A stretch of DNA of 64,000 nt. Source: a bacterium (GTDB lineage Bacteria > Hinthialibacterota > Hinthialibacteria > OLB16). How positions within the stretch are numbered: position 1 is the stretch's first letter; each line of letters starts with the position of its first letter. Shown here one piece after another: positions 54,518-63,900 of the stretch. A program made the position numbers and the translations under genes. The notes below the pieces were generated by a model. That model searched no databases, was not told the origin of the DNA, and saw only the letters and a program-made list of their open reading frames with translations. The stretch lies in the NCBI GenBank assembly GCA_022072055.1, contig JAJVIK010000010.1, positions 224,627 to 288,626 of the forward strand. The letters run 5' to 3'.

Positions 54518-55381
54518 ATGGAGTCCTTGCGAAACCTGACGAGTGGAAGAGGCGCGCGCCCCCTGGGATGGGCGTTTGTCCTTGTGCTGGCCGTGATGCT
54601 GCCGAGCTGCACGCAGACTGAAAGCGCGGGTCCGGATGAGGAGGTGGTGGTCGCCGAGGGAGCGCCCATCGATTCCGCGCCGGCGCCCGCGCCCGCGCAG
54701 TCTCCAACGACAGAGGCGGCGGTGGAAATCACCGAGGCGGCTCCCGGGTCAGCCGGGAGCGCGTCAGGGACTCAAACAACCCAACCAAGCGACTCCATGG
54801 AAGCGGACTCTGGGACGGTGGCCTCCGCGAGCGCGCCTTCCGCGCTTGACACCGCCGCCTCCCTTTCCCAAGGCGGGACGGGACTCGATGTCAAGAACGA
54901 GACGCCTAAGCTTCCGGAGGGCGTTTCCAGGGATTTCCAGCCCGTTTCCTTCGCCTATCTCTCCTCCTTTGAATACGATGTCCCCGATCCTTTCACCCTC
55001 AAGGGCATGAAGGAGGAGGAAATCTCAAAGCTCTCCGAACAGATTCCGGATTACATCAAGCGCCTGGATTCCAAGAAAATCGCGGTCAAAGGGTTTATGG
55101 TCCCGATTGATGTCGAAGGCGAGGGGGTGAAATCCTTCATCCTCACCTACAGCCAGATGATGTGCTGCTTCGGGCAGATGCCCTGGTACAACGAATGGGT
55201 GTATGTCGAAATGACTGATGGCAAGCCCGCTTCCTTCTACAACGACACGCCGATCACGGTGTCCGGTACGCTGGATGTGGGCGAGGAGATCGAGGATGGA
55301 TTTGTGATCAGCCTCTATCGGATGAAGGCGGAGAATGTCATCGCGGATGCCGCCAAGGGGGCCGATTCCTCGAACAATTGA
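54518..55381 (+). CDS. DUF3299 lipoprotein
   Basis: The 287-residue protein has a lipoprotein signal (LVLAVMLPSCTQ), a low-complexity Ala/Ser/Thr/Glu linker to about 140, and a DUF3299 domain: KKIAVKGFMVPID, TYSQMMCCFGQMPWYNEWV and TVSGTLDVGEE. DUF3299 members are periplasmic and of unknown function, often near metal or membrane-protein genes. Start 54518 gives a normal signal; an upstream ATG at 54482 that overlaps the His-rich gene adds a long N-region. Confidence 0.78.
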   Translation: MESLRNLTSGRGARPLGWAFVLVLAVMLPSCTQTESAGPDEEVVVAEGAPIDSAPAPAPAQSPTTEAAVEITEAAPGSAGSASGTQTTQPSDSMEADSGTVASASAPSALDTAASLSQGGTGLDVKNETPKLPEGVSRDFQPVSFAYLSSFEYDVPDPFTLKGMKEEEISKLSEQIPDYIKRLDSKKIAVKGFMVPIDVEGEGVKSFILTYSQMMCCFGQMPWYNEWVYVEMTDGKPASFYNDTPITVSGTLDVGEEIEDGFVISLYRMKAENVIADAAKGADSSNN

Positions 55382-55383
55382 AG

Positions 55384-56511
55384 TCAAAGAAGTTCCCGAT
55401 AAATCCCGAACAACTCCTCCGCGGTTCGCTTCCAACTGAACGCCTGCGCGCGCGTAAGGCCGCGTTCGACAAGTCTTCCCCGCTCTTCCCGGTCCTCGAT
55501 TAATTCCAGCGCGGCGCTCGCCCAGGTCTCGGGGTCCGTTGGGGGAAGGAGCTTGGCGGCGTTTCCCACGGTCTCCGGGAGCGCGGCGGCGTTCGAGCAA
55601 ACCACCGGACACCCGCAAGCCATGGCCTCCAGCGGCGAATAGCCAAAACCCTCCATCCGGGAGGGGTACAGGAAAAGCGCGGCGGAGCTGTAGACCCGTC
55701 TAAGGAACGGGTCCGAAACCCATCCGAGCAGGATCACATCCCGCTCCAGACCCCGTTCGGCGATCAGCTCCCCGAGCGGTTTCATCCCGCGCGGACTGAC
55801 ATTCGGGTCTCCGGCAAGGACCAGTTTTCGAGGGGTTGAGGTCTTTTCCCGAAAGACCCGATACGCATCCAGTAGAAGCGAGAGGTTCTTTCGTCCGTCA
55901 ATTCCCCCGCAGTAAAACAAGAACCCCATGTCGCAACCGATGTTCCGTCGAAAATGCTTGCGCGCCTCGACTGTCCAATCCTCCGGGTGAAAGGCCGGAT
56001 CGATCCCCTGATAGACCCGCCGGAGGGGAGCTTTTGGGGACAGGCCGAGCAATTCCAACCTTGCTTGGGAGGTGTCGGACACGGTCACAATCCGGTCGGC
56101 GACCCGGAAGACTGTCCCCAGGCGGCGCCTGTAAACCGCCTCCTCTCGCGCCGTATCGAAGAAGAGCTCGGGCAGGTCGAGCGGGGCGAGGTCATGGAGC
56201 GTGACCACGGTGGGACAACTGGGGGAGGCCCAGACATCGCCAGTGAGGAAGTGCATCACTCGAATATCCCCCAGCAAGAGTCGCCGCGCGGCCCCCACCA
56301 ACGGACGCCGCAACATCCGCAGCGCGCGGGCCGCGGAGACAAACCGATCCCGGGGACTCAGGTCCACCCCCTTCAGGTCGGAATTCGAGTCGAGAATCAG
56401 CGCCAGGGTCTCACTCGAGTCAAGCCGGTCGAGCTCGATCACGAGGTTGAGCATCCGGCGATACCCGCGAGTGGAGCGGGCCACCTCACGCAGGTCCAAG
56501 GCGATGGTCAT
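55384..56511 (-). CDS. GT4 family glycosyltransferase
   Basis: The 375-residue GT-B enzyme has TLHDLAPLDLPE and VTVSDTSQARL in the N-lobe, and FYCGGIDGRKNLSLLLDAY plus SRMEGFGYSPLEAMACGCPV (E-x7-E) in the C-lobe. It likely adds a sugar to a surface polysaccharide, next to the O-antigen ligase gene. Sits 2 bases from the convergent DUF3299 gene end. Confidence 0.88.
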   Translation of the reverse strand: MTIALDLREVARSTRGYRRMLNLVIELDRLDSSETLALILDSNSDLKGVDLSPRDRFVSAARALRMLRRPLVGAARRLLLGDIRVMHFLTGDVWASPSCPTVVTLHDLAPLDLPELFFDTAREEAVYRRRLGTVFRVADRIVTVSDTSQARLELLGLSPKAPLRRVYQGIDPAFHPEDWTVEARKHFRRNIGCDMGFLFYCGGIDGRKNLSLLLDAYRVFREKTSTPRKLVLAGDPNVSPRGMKPLGELIAERGLERDVILLGWVSDPFLRRVYSSAALFLYPSRMEGFGYSPLEAMACGCPVVCSNAAALPETVGNAAKLLPPTDPETWASAALELIEDREERGRLVERGLTRAQAFSWKRTAEELFGIYRELL

Positions 56512-56547
56512 GGGAGTCGGGCCAATCCTGGAGAAGGGCGCATGGAA

Positions 56548-58806
56548 TCACTCTTCCGTTCGGTTGGGAAGGCTTGCGAGCTCCGCCGCAAGACGCTCCA
56601 GTTCGGCGTGATTACCCTGTTTCTTGAAAGTCTCGCGCGCTTCCTCAAAGTACTTGCGCGCCAGGGCGGGATCGAACAAGCGGTCCCGATAGATCCGGGC
56701 GAGGGCCAGTTCGGCCATCGGGAAGTCGGGGCGACGTCCGCCCAGCGCCTCCAGAAACCCCCTGTAGTGCCGCGCCGCCTCGCGAAATTCCCCGCGCGCC
56801 TCGAGCAATCGCGCCAGCCGCAGATGGGAATCCGGGAGGTCCGGGTTGGCGAGATCCGGGCTCAAACCCGAGAAATGGATGTCAGCCAGGAAAGACTGAC
56901 GGGCCGCATCGGGGTTCCCCAACCCCTCCGCCACGCGTCCCTTGAGATAATGAAGGCCGGGACGGTCCCGGTCGAGCGCCTCGAAAAAGGCCAGCAACGG
57001 CGCGGCGGCCGCCATGTTCCCCTTCTCAATCTGGGCGCGCGCCTCCAGCAGCAAGAGCTCCGGATCATCGGAGACCGCCTTCGCCCGTCGAATGGATGAA
57101 ATCGCGGCGTTGTAGTCCCCCCGGTTGAGCAGCGCCAGCGCGAAAAGGACCTGATAATCCCCCTCGCCCGGCACACGGGAAGCCACGCGACGTATGGCGG
57201 CCTCGGCTTTACGGCTATCCCCGCCGGGAATCTTGCCGCTCAGAATCTCCCGCGCCATGGCCGCCTCCCGCAAGGAGACATACCGGATGTCCGCCATCCA
57301 CAGCATTCCCACACCGAGCGCGAGAAGGGACAACGAGAGGAAGGCTCCTCGCGCCCGAGTGAAGAGAGAGCGCAAGGGGACACTCCGAAGAAGCCCCCCT
57401 TCACTGAGAGCCGCGCCTAGGAGCACGGCTAGAAGATAGGCCTGCGCGGGACGATGAAAGGGGAGGTCAAACAGACTCCCGCCCAGCGCCGACCACCATC
57501 CGGAAAGAAACCCAAGGCGGATCAATCGGTCCCTTCGACAGGCGCCGGTGTGAATCAGTCCGAATGCTCGGACCTGAGCGCATACAAGAAACAGGAGAAT
57601 GCCGAGGAATCCGAGAACTCCCCATTCGACAAGGGCTTGGAGGAATTCGTTGTGCAAATGGTTGGCGCGAAGGGAGTGGAGACGAGCCACTCGGCCCGCG
57701 AACAGATCGGAATCGGGGCCCTCGACCATCCCACGCAGGACACCGAGGAACCGGATCTTGAACTCCCCCGGGCCGATCCCCAACCACGGGTTGGCCTCCC
57801 ACAGGCGGAACCCCGACACCCACAGCAATGCTCGGACCGCGATGGAATCGCCCTTGAGCGAAAGGGTTTCGAGCCATCGTCCAAGGTATGGCCCCTCCTC
57901 GGAGGGACTCAAGACATCCGCGAAGAGCCATCCCGCGAGCACTAGCGCGAGCACCAATGCACCGGCCACCAGCGGCCTCATCCACGCGGCGCTTCGGTTG
58001 GTTCCGCCCCTCTGGCCTCCGGTCAACCGGAGGCACAGGAGGAAATGCAACGCCCCGGCGGCAAGCGCGAGAAATCCGCCCTTGGACCGTGTGGCGACAA
58101 TCGAAACCATGACCGCCCCGAGCACGGTCAAACCGAGGATCTTCCTGAATGGCCCCCTCCGCCCCAGGGTCCAACCCAGCGCAGGGAAAAAGGCGATGGC
58201 CAGATAGCCGGCCACAAAGTTCGGATTGCCGATCGTACCGTACACCGCCTCCTTGACCCGTTGATCCATGAGATCGATCTCACTCCAGGCGGCCACGGGG
58301 TTCAGCGAGATTCCCAGCCGATTGCCGACCATCTCTGTCACCACGATCCCGGTCTCCAGCCCGAGTCCAAGTAGAACCGCGAGCGCGAGGAGCGAGCGGG
58401 ATTGCGTGGAGCAGAACGCCAGACTCGCTGAGCACGCCACCAGGAGCCAAGACAGGACCGGCAACAGGACATGCAGCCGATAGGAAAGAATCGGGTTGAT
58501 GCCCCCAACGGCGAGATCCAGAGATGGCTCCTTCAGATCGAGAAACAGACGGACAAGGAGCACCGGCGCGAGACTCCCCAACAAGAGGAGCGCCCGGGGT
58601 ATCCTCGGCGGGGTGCGGGCCGCTCCGGCGGCGGTGATGACCCATGTTCCCCACACCAGCGCCGCAAGCCCCCCGAAGGCCGCCAGCGCGAGCATCGGCG
58701 GCTCCCGGAATACATGCAGGCTCTGGGGATCGTGAAGGAACAGGGTCACCCACGTTCCGGCCACAAGCACGGCGATGAGGGTCCCCCGCAAGAGACGTTC
58801 GGTCAC
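56548..58806 (-). CDS. O-antigen ligase/polymerase-like membrane protein with TPR domain
   Basis: The protein, 752 residues from GTG 58806, has about twelve membrane segments up to about 480. A large periplasmic loop carries RLHSLRANHLHNEFLQALVE, the H-x-x-x-E/N-type segment of WaaL and Wzy proteins. A C-terminal TPR region follows (ALALLNRGDYNAAISSI, RLARLLEARGEFREAARHY). It should ligate or polymerise surface glycan. An open frame reaches TTG 58914, overlapping pilB by 23 bases, but lacks a ribosome-binding site; the start is uncertain. Confidence 0.8.
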   Translation of the reverse strand: MTERLLRGTLIAVLVAGTWVTLFLHDPQSLHVFREPPMLALAAFGGLAALVWGTWVITAAGAARTPPRIPRALLLLGSLAPVLLVRLFLDLKEPSLDLAVGGINPILSYRLHVLLPVLSWLLVACSASLAFCSTQSRSLLALAVLLGLGLETGIVVTEMVGNRLGISLNPVAAWSEIDLMDQRVKEAVYGTIGNPNFVAGYLAIAFFPALGWTLGRRGPFRKILGLTVLGAVMVSIVATRSKGGFLALAAGALHFLLCLRLTGGQRGGTNRSAAWMRPLVAGALVLALVLAGWLFADVLSPSEEGPYLGRWLETLSLKGDSIAVRALLWVSGFRLWEANPWLGIGPGEFKIRFLGVLRGMVEGPDSDLFAGRVARLHSLRANHLHNEFLQALVEWGVLGFLGILLFLVCAQVRAFGLIHTGACRRDRLIRLGFLSGWWSALGGSLFDLPFHRPAQAYLLAVLLGAALSEGGLLRSVPLRSLFTRARGAFLSLSLLALGVGMLWMADIRYVSLREAAMAREILSGKIPGGDSRKAEAAIRRVASRVPGEGDYQVLFALALLNRGDYNAAISSIRRAKAVSDDPELLLLEARAQIEKGNMAAAAPLLAFFEALDRDRPGLHYLKGRVAEGLGNPDAARQSFLADIHFSGLSPDLANPDLPDSHLRLARLLEARGEFREAARHYRGFLEALGGRRPDFPMAELALARIYRDRLFDPALARKYFEEARETFKKQGNHAELERLAAELASLPNRTEE

Positions 58807-58891
58807 CCTGGCCGCCCCTTTCGGGAGCGGAGCGCCGGTATCGGAGAGATGGGACACATCCAAGGAAACGGAAGAGGCGGGTCCGCCCGGG

Positions 58892-60673
58892 TTACTCCTG
58901 GGTTTCGCGTACAACCTCTTCGATGGTGGTCAAGCCGAGAACGATCTTCTTCCAGCCGTCCTCGCGCATGGTCAGCATCCCCTCCTCGCGAGCCTGCTGG
59001 AAGATCACCGAGCTCGGGGCGCGCGCCAACACCATGTCGCGAATGGTCTGGGAAAGCACGAACACCTCGAAGATCCCCAAACGGCCCTTGTACCCCGAGA
59101 AATTGCACTCGTCGCATCCCATGCCCTTGTAGAAAGTGACCCCGGATACATCCTCGCGATCCACCCCGAGGTCGTAAAGCTCATCATCCGAGGGGGTGTA
59201 CGGCTGCTTGCAGCGATTGCAGATGGTCCGAACCAACCGTTGGGCGACAACCGCCTCCACCGAGGAGGTGATCAGGAACGGCTCCACCCCCATGTCGGTG
59301 AGTCGGGTCACCGCCGAGGGAGCATCATTGGTGTGCAGGGTGGATAGGACCAAGTGACCGGTGAGCGAGGCCTCGATCGCGATTTGCGCGGTTTCGGAGT
59401 CGCGAATCTCACCGACCATGATCACATCCGGGTCCTGACGAAGAATCGCGCGCAGGCAGGAGGCGAAGGTCAGTCCCACCTCAGGGTTGATGTTGACCTG
59501 GACAACCCCCTTAAACTCATACTCGACCGGGTTTTCCACGGTGATGATCTTGAGTTCCGGGTTATAGATGCGCTGCAGCGCCCCATAGAGCGTGGTGGTC
59601 TTTCCGGACCCGGTGGGGCCGGTGACCAGGAGAATGCCGTTGGGCCGCTTGATGATCTTCTCGATGATGGTGAGGTTTTCCGGGGTGAGTCCGGATTGCT
59701 CGAGTCCGACCATCGCGTTTTGACGGTCGAGGATGCGGAGCACGATGCTCTCGCCGCAGACAGTGGGCAGCGAGGAGACGCGCATGTCCACCTCGCGCCC
59801 GGAAATGTTCACCTTGATGCGCCCATCCTGGGGCATGCGGTACTCCGAGATGTCCATGTTGGACATGACCTTGATGCGCGAGACCAGCGCGCTCCAGAGC
59901 TGTTTCGGAGGCGGCTTGGTCTCGTGCAAGGCGCCATCCACGCGATAGCGGATCCGGAACGACTCCTGAAACGGCTCCAAGTGAAGGTCGGAGGCGCGGT
60001 CCTTGACCGCCTGGAGCAGGATCAGGTTGACCAACTTGATGATCGGGGGCTGGTTGGCGAGTTTCTCGAGGTTGCCGATGTCATCCTCGCGAACCTCGAA
60101 GTTGATGTCCTCCTCGTTGATGCTCTCGAGGATGCGTTCGATGCTGGTGTCCACCTGACCGTAGTACTCGTCGATCAGATCGATCACATCCATCTCGCGG
60201 GCGACCGCGCCGCGAACCGGGTGGCCGACCAACTGCTCGATATCATCGATGGCGCGGATGTTGGTCGGATCGGCCATCGCCAGAACCAGTGCGCCATCCT
60301 CCCATTTGATCGGAAAGACGGCGTAGTAATGCGCGGCGGCCGCCGGGAAGGCCGAGACGACGTTCGGATCGATCTCGTAGTCCTTCATCCGGATAAATTC
60401 CATGCCGAGCTTCTCGGCCAGCATGACGAGCATCTCCTCCTCGGAGGAGTAACCCGCCGCCTGGGTGAGACCGGCGAGCAGGGTCTGGCCCGCCTCGGAC
60501 TGGTCGAAGGCGCTCCCGCCCTCCTTGGGCGCGGTGGCGCTCTTGACCCGGGTCCCAGCCTCGGACTCGTCCGGGGCGGCGTCCGAACTTCCCACCAGCC
60601 CGGCCGATTCAAGCAGGGAGTCGATGTCGAAATCGCGGCTGTTGCCGTTATTGGGGGCTTCAGGCTTGGCCAT
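58892..60673 (-). CDS. pilB: Type IV pilus assembly ATPase PilB (GspE family)
   Basis: The 593-residue ATPase has an N-terminal T2SSE_N domain (KLGMEFIRMKDYEIDPN), then the Walker A GPTGSGKTTTL near 356, the Asp and His boxes, and a zinc site in CNRCKQ and CDECNFSGYKG. It drives pilus extension in the cytoplasm. It lies 14 bases after pilT, in the same operon. The first 50 residues are acidic and low complexity. Confidence 0.95.
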   Translation of the reverse strand: MAKPEAPNNGNSRDFDIDSLLESAGLVGSSDAAPDESEAGTRVKSATAPKEGGSAFDQSEAGQTLLAGLTQAAGYSSEEEMLVMLAEKLGMEFIRMKDYEIDPNVVSAFPAAAAHYYAVFPIKWEDGALVLAMADPTNIRAIDDIEQLVGHPVRGAVAREMDVIDLIDEYYGQVDTSIERILESINEEDINFEVREDDIGNLEKLANQPPIIKLVNLILLQAVKDRASDLHLEPFQESFRIRYRVDGALHETKPPPKQLWSALVSRIKVMSNMDISEYRMPQDGRIKVNISGREVDMRVSSLPTVCGESIVLRILDRQNAMVGLEQSGLTPENLTIIEKIIKRPNGILLVTGPTGSGKTTTLYGALQRIYNPELKIITVENPVEYEFKGVVQVNINPEVGLTFASCLRAILRQDPDVIMVGEIRDSETAQIAIEASLTGHLVLSTLHTNDAPSAVTRLTDMGVEPFLITSSVEAVVAQRLVRTICNRCKQPYTPSDDELYDLGVDREDVSGVTFYKGMGCDECNFSGYKGRLGIFEVFVLSQTIRDMVLARAPSSVIFQQAREEGMLTMREDGWKKIVLGLTTIEEVVRETQE

Positions 60674-60687
60674 GGCTCTGGGGCTTG

Positions 60688-61752
60688 TCAGCCGAGCATG
60701 CGCTGACGAAGTTCCTCGGGGTTGGCGGCGCGCGCGATGGCGTCCTCGCCGGTGATCTTCTTCGCGTTGTAGTGGTTCAAGAGGGATTGATCCATGCTGA
60801 TCATCCCGAGTTTCTGTCCGGTTTGGATGGAACTCAAGATTCGGTTGGTCTTGCGCTCACGGATCAGGTTGGCGATGGCCGGGGTCATGATCATGATCTC
60901 ATAGGCCGCCACGCGCCCCTTGCCGCTGGCGTGCGGGAGGAGCTGCTGCGATATCACCGCCGCAAGTGTCACCGAAAGCTGCATCCGAACCTGCTCCTGC
61001 TGGGTGACCGGGAAAGCGTCCACAATCCGGTTGATGGTCTGCGCCGCGCTGTTGGTGTGGAGCGTGGCGAACACCAGGTGCCCTGTTTCCGAAGCGGTGA
61101 TCGCCGCCTCCATGGTCTCCAGGTCCCTCATCTCGCCCACTAGGATGCAGTCCGGATCCTGACGGAGCGCTTGGCGGAGAGCATGCGCGAACGAGGGCGT
61201 GTCGATGTTGAGCTCGCGGTGGGTGACAATCGAGCGTTTGTGCGGGTGGTAGTACTCAATCGGATCTTCAATGGTGATAATGTGGTGATCCATGTTCGCG
61301 TTCACATAATCGATCATGGAGGCCAACGTTGTGGTCTTGCCCGACCCGGTCGGACCGACCACCAGGATCAGACCGCGCGGGCGCGCGAGCAGCTCCTTGA
61401 TCGCCCCGACCGGAAGGCCGAGCTGCTCGAAGGTCAGAATCCGGAATGGGATCAGGCGCATCACGATCCCGATCGTGCCGCGCGTGCGCAGCACGCTCAC
61501 CCGAAAGCGCGCCAGGTTGCCGAAAGCGTACCCGAAGTCGCAGGAGCCGATCTGCTGGACCTCCTCGCGATAGCGGTCGGGGGTGATCGCCTCCATCAGG
61601 TGGACCGAATCCTCCGGGGTGAGCGGCTCGCTGGAGAGGTTTTCCAGACGGCCATCCACGCGAATGGTCGGGGGACGTCCCACCGAAATGTGCAGATCGG
61701 AGGCGTCACGCTCCACCACCATGCGCAGCAAATCGTTGATTTCAAGCGCCAT
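60688..61752 (-). CDS. pilT: Twitching motility ATPase PilT
   Basis: The 354-residue retraction ATPase has GPTGSGKTTTLASM near 135, the Walker B GEMRDLETMEAA and the C-terminal AIANLIRERKTNRI, which resembles the PilT AIRNLIRE motif. It powers pilus retraction and DNA uptake or motility. First gene of the pilT-pilB set. Confidence 0.96.
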   Translation of the reverse strand: MALEINDLLRMVVERDASDLHISVGRPPTIRVDGRLENLSSEPLTPEDSVHLMEAITPDRYREEVQQIGSCDFGYAFGNLARFRVSVLRTRGTIGIVMRLIPFRILTFEQLGLPVGAIKELLARPRGLILVVGPTGSGKTTTLASMIDYVNANMDHHIITIEDPIEYYHPHKRSIVTHRELNIDTPSFAHALRQALRQDPDCILVGEMRDLETMEAAITASETGHLVFATLHTNSAAQTINRIVDAFPVTQQEQVRMQLSVTLAAVISQQLLPHASGKGRVAAYEIMIMTPAIANLIRERKTNRILSSIQTGQKLGMISMDQSLLNHYNAKKITGEDAIARAANPEELRQRMLG

Positions 61753-61826
61753 CTTGGTTGTCTCCGTGGCCGGTCGGGGAGGCGGTGACCGGGCGGTTGG
61801 CTCCCGTTTTTCAGGGCTGATAAATC

Positions 61827-61855
61827 AAGCTAGTGTTCGGCCCGGCGAGTGTCAA
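61827..61855 (-). promoter_or_regulatory. Probable promoter of pilT-pilB
   Basis: A perfect -35 TTGACA (plus 61850-61855) is followed after 17 bases by a weak -10 TAGCTT (plus 61827-61832), about 75 bases before the pilT ATG. The -10 is poor, so confidence is moderate. Confidence 0.45.
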
Positions 61856-61880
61856 GTGCCGGATTGGGCATTTCCGGGTT

Positions 61881-62831
61881 CTAGTCCGGGTGAAGGCGGC
61901 ATTCCAGGGTCAGCCGCCTGAAGGCGATGGAGACCCGGTGGACACCCGGAACCTCCCAACCGATGTTGAGCCCGCCCAAACGGTAGTCCGCGAGGTCACG
62001 CGAGTCGGCCAGGAACCCCTCCTCCCAAGCCCGTTTGAGGGCATCCTTGGCCAGGGCGAGCATCTCCGCGCGGTAAGGAACCCATTCCCCGCTCCGGATC
62101 GAGCGATCCGCGTAGGTTCTGCTTGTGGGGGTGAAGATCAGCTTGCGGGTGAACAGGTCTTTGTGGCAGAGAGCCGGGATCGGGTCCGCGCGGTCGTCGT
62201 AGATCGGTACACCCAGCCAAAGGTAATCCCCGAATCCCGGGCTGTTTCGGTTTCCGTTCTGGACAGTGAGGAACAACTGGAACTGGGCGGCATGAATGCC
62301 GGGGTCATAGCTTGCGGATTCGATCCGCTCCGAATGGACCAGGCGCGCCTGGAGGGTAAAGTCGATGGAGGCCAGCTCGGATAAGGGGGGACAGAGGGAC
62401 AGGCCGGTCTTCGGGTCGCGGAACTCTTGCTGGAGGAGGAGGTGGGGCCAAGGCTCGCCGAGCTTTCGGTGACCGTTGACCCATTCCTTGCGTGAATCCA
62501 TCTCCAGGGTCACTTCCACATCCGCCGAGCCTGAGTGCTTGATCCGGAGCGCTTTCGAGCCATCCGCGAAGGTCAGGTTCCCCGTTTCCGCGTGGATCAT
62601 CGTCGCGCTTGCGAGGGAGTGACGGCTGCTCCATTGGGCGAGCTCCCAGACCGGAGATTCCCCGCCCGCGCTCCAAATCAGCGTTCCGGCCTCAACCCGC
62701 GCGCCGGGGGTGGCGTCAAGGACGATGAACCCGTTGGCGAAGAAGGGATCGCGCAGGGATGAAACGGAATCCCCCCCGCGCGCCGGGGCCGGGGCAACGA
62801 ACAGCAAGGTCGCCAGGAGCGCTCTTAGCAT
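61881..62831 (-). CDS. Uncharacterised secreted protein
   Basis: The 316-residue protein begins with a signal peptide (MLRALLATLLFVAPAPARG). The rest is beta-rich with Trp-containing strands (GTLIWSAGGESPVWELAQW) and ends RVSIAFRRLTLECRLHPD. It has no domain I can name; a carbohydrate-binding beta-sandwich is possible. It stands alone, upstream of and read in the same direction as pilT. Confidence 0.6.
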   Translation of the reverse strand: MLRALLATLLFVAPAPARGGDSVSSLRDPFFANGFIVLDATPGARVEAGTLIWSAGGESPVWELAQWSSRHSLASATMIHAETGNLTFADGSKALRIKHSGSADVEVTLEMDSRKEWVNGHRKLGEPWPHLLLQQEFRDPKTGLSLCPPLSELASIDFTLQARLVHSERIESASYDPGIHAAQFQLFLTVQNGNRNSPGFGDYLWLGVPIYDDRADPIPALCHKDLFTRKLIFTPTSRTYADRSIRSGEWVPYRAEMLALAKDALKRAWEEGFLADSRDLADYRLGGLNIGWEVPGVHRVSIAFRRLTLECRLHPD

Positions 62832-62881
62832 GCTCTCACGCTAGCACTGGGTGGAGTGGAAGGGGAGCCAAGGAGTGTGGG

Positions 62882-62995
62882 ATGGGTGAGGCGGATATCA
62901 ACAGGGGTACCATACGTGGGTTGGGACGACAAACCGATGGCCAGGACCTACCAAGTGAAACAGGCCTTGAGGGCTGGCGAGAGGCTAAGAGATGA
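62882..62995 (+). pseudogene. Possible HicA C-terminal remnant
   Basis: A 37-codon frame with AAGGAG 6 bases before its ATG reads ADINRGTIRGLGRQT, resembling the C-terminal KRGTLRSIIRQ part of HicA toxins; the N-terminal RNA-binding part is missing. Its stop overlaps the hicB-like start by 4 bases, the usual hicA-hicB arrangement. The match is short, so this is tentative. Confidence 0.4.
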
Positions 62996-63123
62996 AACCG
63001 ATTCTGAATGACCACTACACGTATCGGATCATGTGGTCCGAGGGGGACCAGGAATATGTGGGGCTTTGCTTGGAATTTCCGAGCTTGAGTTGGCTGGATG
63101 CTTCCCCGACGGCTCGCGCTTGA
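62992..63123 (+). pseudogene. Truncated HicB-like antitoxin
   Basis: This 43-residue frame, from ATG 62992 with GAGAGG 7 bases upstream, reads YTYRIMWSEGDQEYVGLCL then EFPSLSWLDASP, the N-terminal domain of HicB antitoxins. A full HicB is about 110 residues and carries a DNA-binding C-terminal domain. Here it stops just after the Leu-Ser-Trp-Leu segment, next to broken RHS DNA. It is probably a remnant cut by recombination. Confidence 0.65.
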
Positions 63124-63126
63124 GGG

Positions 63127-63720
63127 GGCGGAAGAAGGGGTCAGATTGAAGCGGCTCGCGAGCGCCAAGCTCGCGGGGTAAGAGGCAGGCTCGTCCACGC
63201 GCAAGAGGTTGAGGCCGTCGTACTCGTAGCGCCGCCCGCTTTGAAGCGCGCCGGGGTTCGCGCCCGTCCCCCCGGCGAACTGGAAGCGCTTCGACAGCGC
63301 GCCATCGCAGGACAGGCAGTACTCGTACTCGACCGACCCGACATTGTTGGCCGTGTTCGTGTACTTCACTGCGCGGGTCATCTGGTCCCTCACATTCCAA
63401 GTATAGTCCCACTTCTCCGCCTGGCTCCAGACCCCGCCGCTCTTGGTCTCCTTGAGCGCCTGGGTGAGGTTGCCGTTGGTGTCGTAGGCGTAGTCGATCC
63501 GCGTGTCCCCGTTGGCCCCGGTCCAGGAGGCCCCGCTGTAGCGACGTCGAGTTCGTTCAGGTCGTTGTACTCCAGCGTCTAGGTGAGGTCCTCGGTGATT
63601 GTGCCGTTCTTGTTGACCGTCTGCATCGAAGACCGATTCCCCACCTTGTCGTACCCAAACTCGTGCTCGTACGCGACCACCCACACATCTCCGTTATGGT
63701 TGGTCCGGTGGACCCCGGTG
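63127..63720 (-). pseudogene. Degenerate RHS/YD-repeat gene fragment
   Basis: On the minus strand, YD-repeat segments are visible in order: EFGYDKVGNRSSMQTV, TLEYNDLNEL, IDYAYDTNGNLTQA, WDYTWNVRDQMTRAV, VEYEYCLSCDG and RRYEYDGLNLLRV. The reading is broken by a TAG before TLEYNDLNEL (about 63578-63582) and by a frameshift near 63540-63555. There is no intact RHS core or toxin tip. It is a decayed piece of a large RHS protein, typical of polymorphic-toxin loci. Confidence 0.75.
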
Positions 63721-63900
63721 CCAAGGGGGGGATGCGCTTAGTCCCTTGTACTCCTCGGTTTCGGGGTTGCCACCGACACTGGGGAAGTGGAGCAGGAACC
63801 TTGCACTACACCAGGTCCCGACTACTGGCTACGGTCGTTGGCGGAAAACACAATCCTGTGCCTCTACCCCTTCCTGTCCCGGTTCACCTGGAATCCGACA
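63721..63900. other. Noncoding stretch between RHS debris and IS element
   Basis: I see no intact gene. The sequence joins the end of the RHS debris to the start of the insertion sequence; it may hold further decayed RHS coding DNA. Confidence 0.4.

Noticed and set aside
59354-60706. A 450-codon plus-strand frame
   Set aside because: It lies opposite pilB, which has an intact Walker A and zinc site.
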